From positions 310,001 to 374,000 of the forward strand of contig CAWIOK010000006.1 of NCBI GenBank assembly GCA_963837655.1: a stretch of 64,000 nt of DNA, read 5' to 3'. Both the position numbers and the translations under genes were made by a program. Shown here one piece after another: positions 16,119 to 25,075 of this stretch (the first letter of the stretch is position 1; each line of letters begins with the position of its first letter). Under the pieces are notes generated by a model. It saw only the letters and a program-made list of their open reading frames with translations, was not told the DNA's origin and searched no databases. The stretch is from CAVVSD01 sp963837655 (lineage in GTDB: Bacteria > Actinomycetota > Thermoleophilia > Solirubrobacterales > Solirubrobacteraceae).

Positions 16119-18694
16119 GCCAACGGCGCCGGGCGGCCGAAGTGGTAGCCCTGGAGGTGCGTCACACCCATCGCGCGCAGGCGCGCTGCCGTGGGCTGGT
16201 CCTCGACGCCTTCCGCGACCGTCCGCACCCCGAGGGCGTTCGCCAGGCTGACCATCGACGTGACGACGCTCTCGCTCACCGGGTCGGTCAGCAGGTCGCG
16301 GACGAACTGCGTGTCGATCTTGAGCTCGTCGATCGGGAGGTGCTTGACGCGGCCGAACGAGTTGTAGCCGGTGCCGAAGTCGTCGAGCGCGAGCCGGCAC
16401 CCGAGGCGCCGGACGGCCGTCGCGAACGCACGGCCCGCCTCGGCGCTGGCCAGCAGCGCCGTCTCGGTCAGCTCGATGGTGACGAGCGGCCCGATCTCCG
16501 GGCTCGCGCTGAGCGCCTCGCCGAGCTGGTCGAGGATCCTCGGGCCGCCGACCGACTGCGCCGAGAGGTTCACGTGCACCGGCATCCCCTGACGGGCGTG
16601 CGCCAGCGCGTGGGTGATCATCCACGCGTCGATGTCGGCCATCAGGCCGTGCTCCTCGGCGGCCGGTAGGAAGTCGCCGGGCGGCACGAGCCCACCGTGC
16701 CCGTCGCGCATGCGGATGAGCAGCTCGTGCCCGGCGATCGCGTGGTCCTCCGCGACGACGATGGGCTGCGCGAGGACGACGAAGTCATCCGCCTCGAGTG
16801 CTCCGCGGATGCGGACCGCCCAGCGCAGGGCGTCGGCCTCGCGCAGCAGCTGCGCCTCCTGGGCCCGGGTCGAGCTGTTGCCGGCGAAGACGACGACGCG
16901 CCCGTCGCCATAGGGCCCGTGCGGAAGCTCGGTCGACGTCCAAGACACCTGCAGCGACCCGCCGTCCCCACAGGCGAAGACGTCGTTCTGGCAGCGGACG
17001 GCGCCGACCGCGCCCTCCAGCGGCGGCGTACCTGCTCCGCGCTGCGCCTCGCCGTACACGGCCGCGTGCAGCGGCAGGCCGACGAGATCGTCGAGCGAGC
17101 GGCGCAGCAGGACGCCGGCGAGGTCGTTGGCGTACGTGACGATCCCGTCGCGGTCGCAGCTGAGCAGCCCGGAGGCGATGCTCGAGGTGACCGCGAGCAG
17201 GTAGTCGCGGGCGGCCTCGATCTCGACGTGGTGCACGGCGCAGGAGCCGATGCCGGCGGACACGCCGACGGAGCCGGTGTTCCGGGCCCGGCGTAGATCG
17301 ACGGCGCGCTGCTCGCCGTACGCGTGGTCCATCACCGCTGCGTCGTAGGCGGACGCGCCGTTGCGACCGTGCAGCTTGGCCCAGTACAGCGCGTCATCGG
17401 CGCAACGCTGGAGGTCCTCGCGCGTCTGCCCGGCCGACCAGTCGCACAGGCCGATCGACACCGTGACGGGCGGGAGGCCGGGCTCGTCGATCGCGGCGAT
17501 GCGCCGGCGCACGTTCTCGGCCACGGTCATCGCGGCCGCGGAGTCGATGCCGTCCAGGACGAGCGCGAACTCGTCGCCGCCGATGCGCGCGGCGAAGTCC
17601 TCGTCGCGGCCCGCGCCGCCGAGCGCGCCTGCGACGGCTCTGAGCACACGATCGCCGACGACGTGGCCGAAGCCGTCGTTGACGTCCTTGAAGTGGTCGA
17701 CGTCCACGAGCGCGAGGGTCAGCGGGTGCCCGTGACGGCGCGCACGGCTGACGCCGTCGTCGAGACGCTGCTGGCAGCTGCGCAGGTTCCGAAGGCCGGT
17801 CAGGCCGTCGGTGAGCGCCTGGTGCTCGATGGTGGCCTGCGCCTGCATGTTCCCGAGCGCCATGCCGGCCAGCTCGGCGAGGTCACCCAGGAGCGAGAGC
17901 GTCTCGGATGCGTCCACGTCGTCCTCGCGCCATCCGATGGACAGCGCGCCCCAGATGCGCCCGAAGAGGCGCACGGGCACCACTGCGACGGAGAGAAGGC
18001 CGCCCTGCCGCAGGTGCCCGCCCGTACGGCCGCTCACGGGCCGACCTGTCTCTCTGACCGAGGCGAGCCGTCCCCCGGTTCGCGCGGCCGCGGCTGACCC
18101 GACCGCCAGCAGCGGCTCGCCGACGGGGGCGGCGGCACCGACGACGGTGGCGGCGCCGTCGTCCGCGAAGCGCACGACCCAGCAGCTATGGGCGTCGAAC
18201 ACCCTCGCGGTCCGCTCGCACAGCAGCTCGAAGACCGACGCCATCGGCCGGCCTCCCGCGACGGCCGTGGCCACCTGACGCAGGAGCGCCTGCGTCTCGG
18301 CCAGCCTGGCGGAGCGGCGTTCCGCGAACTTCAGCGAGCTGACGTCATGGACGAGGACCGACAGGCCGGCGCGCTGCGGGACGATCTGGATGGCGAGCCA
18401 TCTGCCGGACTGCAGGTGGAACTCGGTGAACGCCTCGCGCCGCCCGCCCACGTGCGCTCTCGGCAGCGCGCTTCTCAGCCGCTTGCCCACTGCGTCGGGG
18501 AACGCCTCCCAGGCGATCTCTCCCAGGAGGTCCGGCCCGCGCGACGCCAGGAGCTGCTCGGCGGCCTCGTTGACGAATGTGAAGCGCCAGTCGGCGTCCA
18601 CCGTGAAGAACGCATCGGCGACGCTGGCCAGCAGCTCGGGGGCGGACGGGAGCTCCTGTGAGGCCTGCGGCATCGGAGGGAGTCGCGTCGGCAT
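16100..18694 (-). CDS. PAS-GAF-GGDEF-PAS-EAL cyclic-di-GMP enzyme
   Basis: This 864-residue, apparently cytosolic signalling protein has a PAS domain (about 20-125), a GAF-like domain (140-285) and a GGDEF domain (300-455). A second PAS (about 500-590) and an EAL domain (610-860) complete it. The diguanylate cyclase motif GGDEF is intact at about residue 371, with an RDED inhibitory-site motif five residues before it. The EAL domain has ELL in place of EAL, but keeps NLSAQS, ELTET, DDFGTGYNSF and AEGVE, so phosphodiesterase activity remains plausible. ATG 18694 is chosen because the PAS domain follows shortly; an ATG at 18673 is the alternative. Input signals are unknown. Confidence 0.88.
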   Translation of the reverse strand: MPTRLPPMPQASQELPSAPELLASVADAFFTVDADWRFTFVNEAAEQLLASRGPDLLGEIAWEAFPDAVGKRLRSALPRAHVGGRREAFTEFHLQSGRWLAIQIVPQRAGLSVLVHDVSSLKFAERRSARLAETQALLRQVATAVAGGRPMASVFELLCERTARVFDAHSCWVVRFADDGAATVVGAAAPVGEPLLAVGSAAAARTGGRLASVRETGRPVSGRTGGHLRQGGLLSVAVVPVRLFGRIWGALSIGWREDDVDASETLSLLGDLAELAGMALGNMQAQATIEHQALTDGLTGLRNLRSCQQRLDDGVSRARRHGHPLTLALVDVDHFKDVNDGFGHVVGDRVLRAVAGALGGAGRDEDFAARIGGDEFALVLDGIDSAAAMTVAENVRRRIAAIDEPGLPPVTVSIGLCDWSAGQTREDLQRCADDALYWAKLHGRNGASAYDAAVMDHAYGEQRAVDLRRARNTGSVGVSAGIGSCAVHHVEIEAARDYLLAVTSSIASGLLSCDRDGIVTYANDLAGVLLRRSLDDLVGLPLHAAVYGEAQRGAGTPPLEGAVGAVRCQNDVFACGDGGSLQVSWTSTELPHGPYGDGRVVVFAGNSSTRAQEAQLLREADALRWAVRIRGALEADDFVVLAQPIVVAEDHAIAGHELLIRMRDGHGGLVPPGDFLPAAEEHGLMADIDAWMITHALAHARQGMPVHVNLSAQSVGGPRILDQLGEALSASPEIGPLVTIELTETALLASAEAGRAFATAVRRLGCRLALDDFGTGYNSFGRVKHLPIDELKIDTQFVRDLLTDPVSESVVTSMVSLANALGVRTVAEGVEDQPTAARLRAMGVTHLQGYHFGRPAPLAQAARR

Positions 18695-18797
18695 CACGAG
18701 ACAGATCGGTTGGCGCGGCTCGGATGCGTAGCCCCGTCGATCATGCGTCCAGGCCGAGCTCGTTATTGGGCGCCGCCGACCCCGTCTCCACAGTCCC

Positions 18798-18861
18798 TCC
18801 TCCCGACGCGCTCGCAGGTGGCTAGCACGGGTGCTGGCCACCTGCGAGCGCGTCGGGAGGA
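18798..18861. repeat. 31-bp near-perfect inverted repeat (hairpin/cruciform)
   Basis: Left arm 18798-18828 and right arm 18831-18861 pair at 30 of 31 positions, with a two-base centre (18829-18830). The one exception, T18823/G18836, is a G-U wobble if the plus strand is transcribed but an A-C mismatch on the other strand. A second small hairpin (ACCCC-TCGGT-GGGGT, 18861-18875) follows directly. The element lies between the divergent GGDEF/EAL gene and the ribbon-helix-helix gene, about 90-100 bases from each start. It has no U-tract. Confidence 0.9.
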
Positions 18862-18953
18862 CCCCTCGGTGGGGTGTTGCGCGAGCGTGACGACTTCGTG
18901 CCGATCCGGCCGCAGCGCGGTGGATCCCTGTCGCACCCGTCGATGCTTCGGCC

Positions 18954-19424
18954 ATGGCCCTGAACGTCTTCGCCCTCGACTCCGACGACGACATCTACGA
19001 CGACATCTCTCCCCCGTTCCCGGTCGCGTGCGTCAGCAACGGCGACCTGGTGCCCGACCTCGACGCCATCCCGAAGAGCGAGTGGAAGGACGTGCTCGGT
19101 TGGTGCGAGCCGCACGTCCGCAGCCGGGCGGTGGCCACGACGAAGACGCACGAGGACAACGTCGCGGCGCAGTGGGTGCTCCACCAGCTCGGCGCCGACG
19201 CCCACAGCCGGCGCCGGGCGGCTCTCGCGGAGTCCGCACCGCCGCCGGTCCCGGTGGTGTCGCGCGCCGTGGTCCGGCGCAACATCCGCCAGGTCAACTT
19301 CCGGGTGAGCGACGAGGAGTACGACCTGCTCGACCGCGCAGCGCGCGCCTACGGCGTGTCTGCGCCGCGCCTCGCGCGGATGCTCGCGATCCGTGGCGCG
19401 ACGCGGGCGCTGGACAGCCGGTGA
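18954..19424 (+). CDS. Unrecognised protein with ribbon-helix-helix-like C-terminus
   Basis: I do not recognise this 156-residue protein. The N-terminus is acidic (D-S-D-D-D-I-Y-D-D), the middle contains W-K-D-V-L-G-W-C, and a proline-rich link precedes the end. Residues about 112-150 (R-Q-V-N-F-R-V-S-D-E-E-Y then two amphipathic helices) look like a ribbon-helix-helix DNA-binding fold, in which the short strand contacts DNA. The gene is divergent from the c-di-GMP enzyme, with the 31-bp hairpin between them, and converges on the ABC permease gene after five bases. A transcription regulator of its own region is one reading; nucleoid or mobilisation proteins with the same fold are others. Confidence 0.6.
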   Translation: MALNVFALDSDDDIYDDISPPFPVACVSNGDLVPDLDAIPKSEWKDVLGWCEPHVRSRAVATTKTHEDNVAAQWVLHQLGADAHSRRRAALAESAPPPVPVVSRAVVRRNIRQVNFRVSDEEYDLLDRAARAYGVSAPRLARMLAIRGATRALDSR

Positions 19425-19429
19425 CCGCG

Positions 19430-21997
19430 CTACTCGTACGCGAGGGCGCGGAGCACGTCGAGCCGGGCGGCTCGACGCGCGGGCCCGATCGCGGCGAGCA
19501 CGCCGAACAGAGCGGCGAGCACGAGGAGCAGGATCAGCGTGCCGATCGGGAACGTCAGCGTGAAGCCCTCGTCGGCGAGCGGGCGGGAGATGAGCAGCGC
19601 GAACAGCACCCCGAGCACGACGCCGAGCAACGCACCGATGAGCGAGGTGATCACGGCCTCCTGGCGCACGATGCTGCGCACCTGGCGACGGGACGTGCCG
19701 ATCGCACGCATCATGCCCAGCTCTCGCGTCCGCTCGTACGTCGAGAGCGCGAGCGTGTTGACGATCCCGAACAGGGACACGAGCACGGAGAGCGCGAGCA
19801 GCACGTAGATGAGGATGAGGAGCGGGGTGATCTGCGCGTTCTGGCTGTCCTTGAACTCCTGGCGGCTCTGGCTCTCCGCGTTGGGGAACCGGGTGGCCAG
19901 CGTCTCGTCGATCGCCGCGCGGGTCTGAGCGGCGTTCGCGCCGTTCGCGAAGTCCACGAAGACGAACGCGTCGCCCTTGACGTTGAAGTCACGCGACAGC
20001 CGGTCGTTGGGCACGACGATCCCGCCGCCCAGCAGCGAGAAGTCGCCCGCGTCGAGCAGGCCCTTGATCGTGTAGGTCACCTGCTCGCCCGTGGGCGTCG
20101 TGAGCACGAGCTTGTCGCCCACCTTCTTGCCCTTGCCGACCCCGCTGTTGGCATCGACCACCACGCCGTCGTCACCGAGCTGCTGGAACGTCGCGGGCGA
20201 CCCTTCCTTCCACTCCGCCTTGTACAGCGAGCTGGCGGCGCCGGTGTCGATGCCGATGACCGGGCTCGTGCCGGCGCGACCCTGGACCTTGGCCGACGCG
20301 AAGCGCACGGCGGCGACGTTGTCGACGCCCGGGACCTCCCGGACGGCGGTCGCCGCCTCCTGGGACACGGGCGTGAAGCCGTCCTGGTTGACCACGATGA
20401 GGTTGCCGGCCGGGAACGTGCCGTCCACGGAGCGGTCGATGGACCCGCGGAGGCCGGCGGCGAAGATAGCCACGAACGCGACGAGCGCCACGCCGATCAT
20501 CAGGGCGGCCGCCGTGACCGCGGTGCGGCCGGGGTTGCGCAGCGTGTTCTCCCGCGCCAGGCGCCCGGTGATACCGAAGACCGCCTGCAGCGGCCGCCCG
20601 ACGAGCGCCGCGAGCGGTCGTACGAGGAGCGGGCTGAGCATCGCGACGGACAGGAAGACGACGAGCGCCCCGAGGCCCATGAGCGCTGCGGCGGACCCGC
20701 CCGACGCGCTGCCGAACAGGCCGATGAGCAGCAACGCGATGCCGAGCACGCCCAGCAGCACCGCGATGATCGTGCGCACGCGACCGCCGCCTCGCTGCTC
20801 GACGAGGCCCTCGCGCAGCGCGACGACCGGGGCGATCCGCGTGGAGCGCAGCGCGGGCGCGAGACTCGCCACGACGGTCACGAGGGTGCCGACGAGCAGC
20901 GCGACGATGATCGTCCGCGACTTGATGACCGAGCCGGTGTCGGGCAGATCGGCGCCGACGGCCTTGAACAGGGCCTGGAGGCCCTGGGCGATGAGCAGGC
21001 CCCCCAGCAACCCGGCCACGGCGGCGCAGAAGCCGATGACGAGCGCCTCGATGACGATCGACCGCAGCACCTGACGCCGGCTCGCGCCGAGCGTGCGCAG
21101 CAGCGCGAGCTCGCGCGTGCGCTGCGCGACGGTGATCGAGAACGTGTTGTAGATGACGAACGCGCCGACGAAGACGGCGATGCCAGCGAAGACGAGCAGG
21201 CCGGTCTGCAGGAACGAGAGCTGGTCCTGGAGGTCGTTGGCCTGGCGGTCGGCCTCCTCCTTGCCGGTGCGGACCGTGACGCGATCGCCGGCGAGCGCGG
21301 CCGTGACGCGGGTCTTCAGCTCGGTCGGGGCCACGCCGGGGTCGGCGGCGACCGAGATCGAGTCGACCTTCCCCTGATAGCCCGCCATCCGCTGCGCCTC
21401 GGCCAGCGTCGTGATCGCGACCGCCGCGCCCGCCAGCGACGACTCGGTGCCGAACTTGGCGATCCCCGTGACCGTGTAGCGCTTCGCGCCCGGCAGACCG
21501 ACCACGGTCACCTGGTCGCCGACCTTGAAGCCCTTGTCATCGGCGGTCTTCTGGTCCAGCGCGGCCTGGTCGTCGGTCCTCGGCGGGGCACCCTGGACGT
21601 AGCGGAAGGCGTTGAACGGCGGATTGCTTTTGGACGAGATGAAGTTCGGAGCGCCGCCCGCGCCGATGCTGTCGCCCTTCTTGTCGCGGATCGACACCTG
21701 CTGGAACACGCCCGGCTCGGCGACGCGGACGCCGTCGACGGCCTGCACCTTGGGTACGAGCGACTCCTCGATCGGGGGCGAGGTCTGGTCGCTGCCGAAA
21801 CCCGCGGGCTTGGCGCCCGTGACCGAGACGTCGACGCCCTGGCTCGCGGTCTGGAAGACGTCGGAGAAGGCCTTGTCGATCGTGTCCGTGAGGACGTAGG
21901 TGCCCGAGATCATCGCGACGCCGAGCACGACGGCGAGCGCCGTGAGCGCCGTGCGCAGCTTGCGCGCGCCCAGGCCCCGGAAGACGTACCTGGTCAT
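19430..21997 (-). CDS. MacB/FtsX-type ABC transporter permease
   Basis: This 855-residue permease has two repeated FtsX-like units. A membrane segment near residue 20 is followed by a periplasmic-type extracellular domain, then three segments (about 265-400). A second set runs through about 430-500, another large extracellular domain, and three C-terminal segments (715-845). Conserved TRELALLRTLGASRRQV and its repeat TRELGMMRAIGTSRRQV lie in the coupling regions. The family extrudes peptides, lipids or antibiotics, or drives mechanotransmission, rather than importing. Its ATG overlaps the ATPase stop by four bases, making the exporter pair certain; substrate is unknown. Confidence 0.9.
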   Translation of the reverse strand: MTRYVFRGLGARKLRTALTALAVVLGVAMISGTYVLTDTIDKAFSDVFQTASQGVDVSVTGAKPAGFGSDQTSPPIEESLVPKVQAVDGVRVAEPGVFQQVSIRDKKGDSIGAGGAPNFISSKSNPPFNAFRYVQGAPPRTDDQAALDQKTADDKGFKVGDQVTVVGLPGAKRYTVTGIAKFGTESSLAGAAVAITTLAEAQRMAGYQGKVDSISVAADPGVAPTELKTRVTAALAGDRVTVRTGKEEADRQANDLQDQLSFLQTGLLVFAGIAVFVGAFVIYNTFSITVAQRTRELALLRTLGASRRQVLRSIVIEALVIGFCAAVAGLLGGLLIAQGLQALFKAVGADLPDTGSVIKSRTIIVALLVGTLVTVVASLAPALRSTRIAPVVALREGLVEQRGGGRVRTIIAVLLGVLGIALLLIGLFGSASGGSAAALMGLGALVVFLSVAMLSPLLVRPLAALVGRPLQAVFGITGRLARENTLRNPGRTAVTAAALMIGVALVAFVAIFAAGLRGSIDRSVDGTFPAGNLIVVNQDGFTPVSQEAATAVREVPGVDNVAAVRFASAKVQGRAGTSPVIGIDTGAASSLYKAEWKEGSPATFQQLGDDGVVVDANSGVGKGKKVGDKLVLTTPTGEQVTYTIKGLLDAGDFSLLGGGIVVPNDRLSRDFNVKGDAFVFVDFANGANAAQTRAAIDETLATRFPNAESQSRQEFKDSQNAQITPLLILIYVLLALSVLVSLFGIVNTLALSTYERTRELGMMRAIGTSRRQVRSIVRQEAVITSLIGALLGVVLGVLFALLISRPLADEGFTLTFPIGTLILLLVLAALFGVLAAIGPARRAARLDVLRALAYE

Positions 21998-22689
21998 CGC
22001 GACGCGGCGACGACGGCCTCGTCGCGCACGATGCGCCCGTCGGCCAGCTCGATGAGCCGGTCGGCGATCGCTGCGGCTTCGGGGTCGTGCGTGACCATCA
22101 CGACGGTCTGGCCGAACTCGTCGACCGCTCGGCGGAGCAGGTTCAGCACCTCCGCCGAGGCCTTGGAGTCCAGGTTGCCGGTCGGCTCGTCGGCGAAGAC
22201 GACCGCCGGCTTGTGGACGAGCGCACGGGCGACGGCGACGCGCTGTTGCTGGCCTCCGGAGAGCTCGGACGGCCGGTGGGTGCGGCGGTCGCCCAGGCCG
22301 ACGGTCTCGATGAGTTGGTCGACCCAGCCGTCGTCGGCCTTCTTGCCGGCGAGCGTCAGCGGGAGGGTCAGGTTCTCCTCCGCCGTGAGGACCGGCAGGA
22401 GGTTGAACGCCTGGAAGATGAAGCCGATCTTGTCGCGGCGCAGCGCGGTGAGCTTCGCGTCGTTGAGCGTGCCGAGCTCGACGCCGTCGATGACGACCTT
22501 CCCGCCCGTGGGCGTGTCGAGGCCCGCGAGGCAGTGCATGAGGGTCGACTTGCCGGAGCCCGAGGCACCCATGATCGCCGTGAAGTCGCCACGTGGGAAC
22601 CCGACGGTGACGCCGTCGAGGGCGTTGACGGCTGCTTCTCCCTCGCCGTAGCGGCGGCTGAGGTCGGTGGCGGAGACGATGTCGGTCAT
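21994..22689 (-). CDS. ABC transporter ATP-binding protein (LolD/MacB family)
   Basis: The 231-residue nucleotide-binding subunit has Walker A GASGSGKST, Q-loop FQAFNLLPVL, signature LSGGQQQRVAVARAL, Walker B VVFADEPTGNLDS and the H-loop VTHD. The GNLDS extension after Walker B is typical of the LolD/MacB/FtsE group, which pairs with FtsX-fold permeases like the neighbour. It sits between the LuxR-type regulator and the permease with ATGA overlaps on both sides, so it should be expressed together with the two-component system. Confidence 0.94.
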   Translation of the reverse strand: MTDIVSATDLSRRYGEGEAAVNALDGVTVGFPRGDFTAIMGASGSGKSTLMHCLAGLDTPTGGKVVIDGVELGTLNDAKLTALRRDKIGFIFQAFNLLPVLTAEENLTLPLTLAGKKADDGWVDQLIETVGLGDRRTHRPSELSGGQQQRVAVARALVHKPAVVFADEPTGNLDSKASAEVLNLLRRAVDEFGQTVVMVTHDPEAAAIADRLIELADGRIVRDEAVVAASR

Positions 22690-23333
22690 GAGGAGCGCAG
22701 GTAGGTGAGCACGGCGAGCACGCGCCGGTGGTCATCTTCGGCAGGGGGCAGGTTGAGCTTGGTGAAGATGCTGGTCACGTGCTTCTCCACGGCTCGCTCG
22801 GTGACGACGAGCGCCTCGGCGATGCCGTGGTTGGAGCGGCCCTCGGCCATGTGGCCGAGCACCTCGCGCTCGCGCGGGCTGAGGGCCGAGAGCGGGTCCT
22901 CCCGCCGCCGGCGCCCGACGAGTCGCGCGACGACCTCGGGATCGAGTGCCGAGCCGCCTTCGCCGACCCTACGCACGCTGTCAACGAAACGCTCGACATC
23001 GGCCACGCGGTCCTTGAGCAGGTAGCCGACGCCCTCGGCGTTGTCGGCGAGCAGCTCCAGCGCGTAGGCCTCCTCCACGTACTGCGAGAGCACGAGCACG
23101 CCGGTCTGCGGCTGCTCGGCCCGGATGGTCGCGGCCGCGCGGAGGCCCTCGTCCGTCTGCGTGGGCGGCATCCGGATGTCGACGAGCGCGACATCGGGCT
23201 TGTGGGCGCGGACCTTTCGCAGCAGGTCCTCGGCGTCGCCGGCGGTGCCGACGACGTCCATCCCGGCGTCCTGCAGGAGGCGCACGACGCCCTCGCGCAG
23301 CAGGACGCTGTCCTCGGCTACGACGACTCGCAT
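22686..23333 (-). CDS. LuxR/NarL-family response regulator
   Basis: This 215-residue regulator has a receiver domain (about 1-120) with the acidic pair near residue 7, phosphoacceptor aspartate in VDIRMPP at about 52, and LLKD near 105. A GerE-type helix-turn-helix follows (LSPREREVLGHMAEGRSNHGIAEAL, about 150-175). It overlaps the histidine kinase gene by 16 bases and the ABC ATPase by four. The obvious inference is that phosphorylation by the neighbouring kinase tunes transcription of the ABC exporter or the whole operon. Confidence 0.93.
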   Translation of the reverse strand: MRVVVAEDSVLLREGVVRLLQDAGMDVVGTAGDAEDLLRKVRAHKPDVALVDIRMPPTQTDEGLRAAATIRAEQPQTGVLVLSQYVEEAYALELLADNAEGVGYLLKDRVADVERFVDSVRRVGEGGSALDPEVVARLVGRRRREDPLSALSPREREVLGHMAEGRSNHGIAEALVVTERAVEKHVTSIFTKLNLPPAEDDHRRVLAVLTYLRSS

Positions 23334-25075
23334 GGGATCCTCGCTCGGACGGTTGTGCCCTCACCGGGCGGACTGACGACCTCGAGACGGCCGTCGAGAC
23401 CAGCGAGCCTATCCGCGAGGCCCTTGAGCCCGCTGCCCGCATCGAACGACGCGCCGCCACATCCGTCGTCGTGGACCTCGACCAGGGCAACGCCGTTCTG
23501 GCGCGCGACACGCACCGTGGCCCGCGACGCGCCTGCGTGCTTGGCCATGTTCGCCAACGACTCGGCGACAACGAAGTAGGCGGCAGCCTCGACCGCGGTG
23601 GGCAGGCGCGCCAGCGGCGTCGACAGGACCTTGATCGGCATCGGGAAGCGGGAGGCGAGACCGGCGATCGCGGCGCCCAGGCCGCGATCGGTGAGCACGG
23701 CCGGGTGGATGCCCCGCGCGAGCTCGCGCAGCTCCTCGAGGGCGAGGCGAAGCTCGTCGCGCGCACGGTCGAGGATGGCGCCCGCGGCCTCGGGGTCGCT
23801 CGTGAGCTTGGCGCGCGCGACATGCACCTGCAGCGACAGTGCGACGAGCCGCTGCTGGGCGCCGTCGTGCAGATCGCGCTCCAGGCGCTGGCGCTCGGCC
23901 AGCCCCGTCTGGATGAGACGGGCCCGCGACTCGCTGAGATCCTCCAGCCGGGCGCGCAGCTCGGCCTCGAGGCGCTCGTTGGCCATCGCCAGCGCGGCGG
24001 CCGCGGAGGCGGCGCTGACGAGCTCGGGCTCCTCGCAGAGCGAGCGGTCGTGCACGAGGGCCCCGATGCGCTCGCCGTCGCGGTCGACCATGGTCGTGGC
24101 CCGTGCGGGATCGTCGGGCCCGGGGACGTCGACGGTGCGCCCGTTCGCGTCGACGAACCGTTCGGGCTCGGGGAGCCAGTAGGCGAGGCGCAGCGTGGGA
24201 TCGCCCATCGCGTCCGAGAGCGTCTCGGTGAGCGACGCCCGCTCGACGCCCAGCCGCTCGACGAGCTCGCCGACCGCGCCGGCGCGGGTCCACCGGTTGC
24301 GCAGCAGGCCGGCGAGGAACGCGAACGGCAGCGCCGCGAACGCCAGCAGCGCCGGGATCGACGCCACGTCGACGACGGGGCCGGAGCTGTCGATCGCCTG
24401 GACCGCGAACAGGGCGGTGAGCGCCGCGATCAGCGCGAGGCCGGTGAAGAGAACCGGGCCCAGGGCTCGGCGCGCCGGGGCCGTCGCGGCCCGCCAGCGT
24501 CGCACGAGAACGGTCGCGGACGCGGCCAGGATGCCCGTCGCCGCCGCGGACGCGACGATCATCACGATGTCGGAGACCGTGCCCGAGTCGGTGACGGCGA
24601 ACAGGTTGTCCGGCGTCGCGGGCGAGCACTCCGGGCAGGCGTCCGGCGTCACGAGCATGAAGGCGAGCTGCAGCAGGACCGACACCCCGTAGGCGATGCC
24701 GATGAGCTGTCGCAGGCCCCGGGTCGCCAGGCGCCCGGTCGGGAAGGCCAGCACCATGTGCAGCGCGACGACCAGGAACACGTTGGCCAGCAGCAGACCG
24801 ATCGTGAAGACGAGGTTGTCGTTGGAGGACGTGAGCGACGAGAGGAAGTAGGCGAAGCCGACCGCCGTCATCAGCATGCCCGTCCGGTTGTGCGGGCGGC
24901 GCGACCATGCGAACAGGCCGGTGCCGATGTAGCCGGCCATGACGGCGAAGGTGATGGCGGCGCCGACGCCGCGAGCGCTGACGTGGTTGCCGGTGAGGCA
25001 GAGCGCGACGGCGATGGCGGTGAGGAGAGCGCCGATCACCGCGATGGCGGCGAGCGCCGGGCGCAGCCCGCTCAC
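23318..25075 (-). CDS. Membrane sensor histidine kinase (HisKA_3 / NarL-partner type)
   Basis: In this 585-residue kinase, the first 270 residues contain about eight hydrophobic segments with few extracellular residues, pointing to a membrane or envelope signal. After a linker with coiled-coil character comes the HisKA_3 phosphoacceptor (ERDLHDGAQQRLV) with the histidine at about 402. The ATPase domain has ESLANMAKHA (N box), DDGCGG and GSGLKGLADR. This kinase class works with LuxR/NarL regulators such as the one downstream. The GTG start at 25075 overlaps the receiver-only gene stop as GTGA; GTG 25081 is also in frame. Confidence 0.9.
   Translation of the reverse strand: MSGLRPALAAIAVIGALLTAIAVALCLTGNHVSARGVGAAITFAVMAGYIGTGLFAWSRRPHNRTGMLMTAVGFAYFLSSLTSSNDNLVFTIGLLLANVFLVVALHMVLAFPTGRLATRGLRQLIGIAYGVSVLLQLAFMLVTPDACPECSPATPDNLFAVTDSGTVSDIVMIVASAAATGILAASATVLVRRWRAATAPARRALGPVLFTGLALIAALTALFAVQAIDSSGPVVDVASIPALLAFAALPFAFLAGLLRNRWTRAGAVGELVERLGVERASLTETLSDAMGDPTLRLAYWLPEPERFVDANGRTVDVPGPDDPARATTMVDRDGERIGALVHDRSLCEEPELVSAASAAAALAMANERLEAELRARLEDLSESRARLIQTGLAERQRLERDLHDGAQQRLVALSLQVHVARAKLTSDPEAAGAILDRARDELRLALEELRELARGIHPAVLTDRGLGAAIAGLASRFPMPIKVLSTPLARLPTAVEAAAYFVVAESLANMAKHAGASRATVRVARQNGVALVEVHDDGCGGASFDAGSGLKGLADRLAGLDGRLEVVSPPGEGTTVRARIPCESS

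Noticed and set aside
18710..22651. A 1313-codon open frame on the plus strand opposite the ABC transporter genes
   Set aside because: It is antisense to clear ABC ATPase and permease genes; its translation is Arg/Glu/Asp-rich low complexity typical of shadows of high-GC genes.
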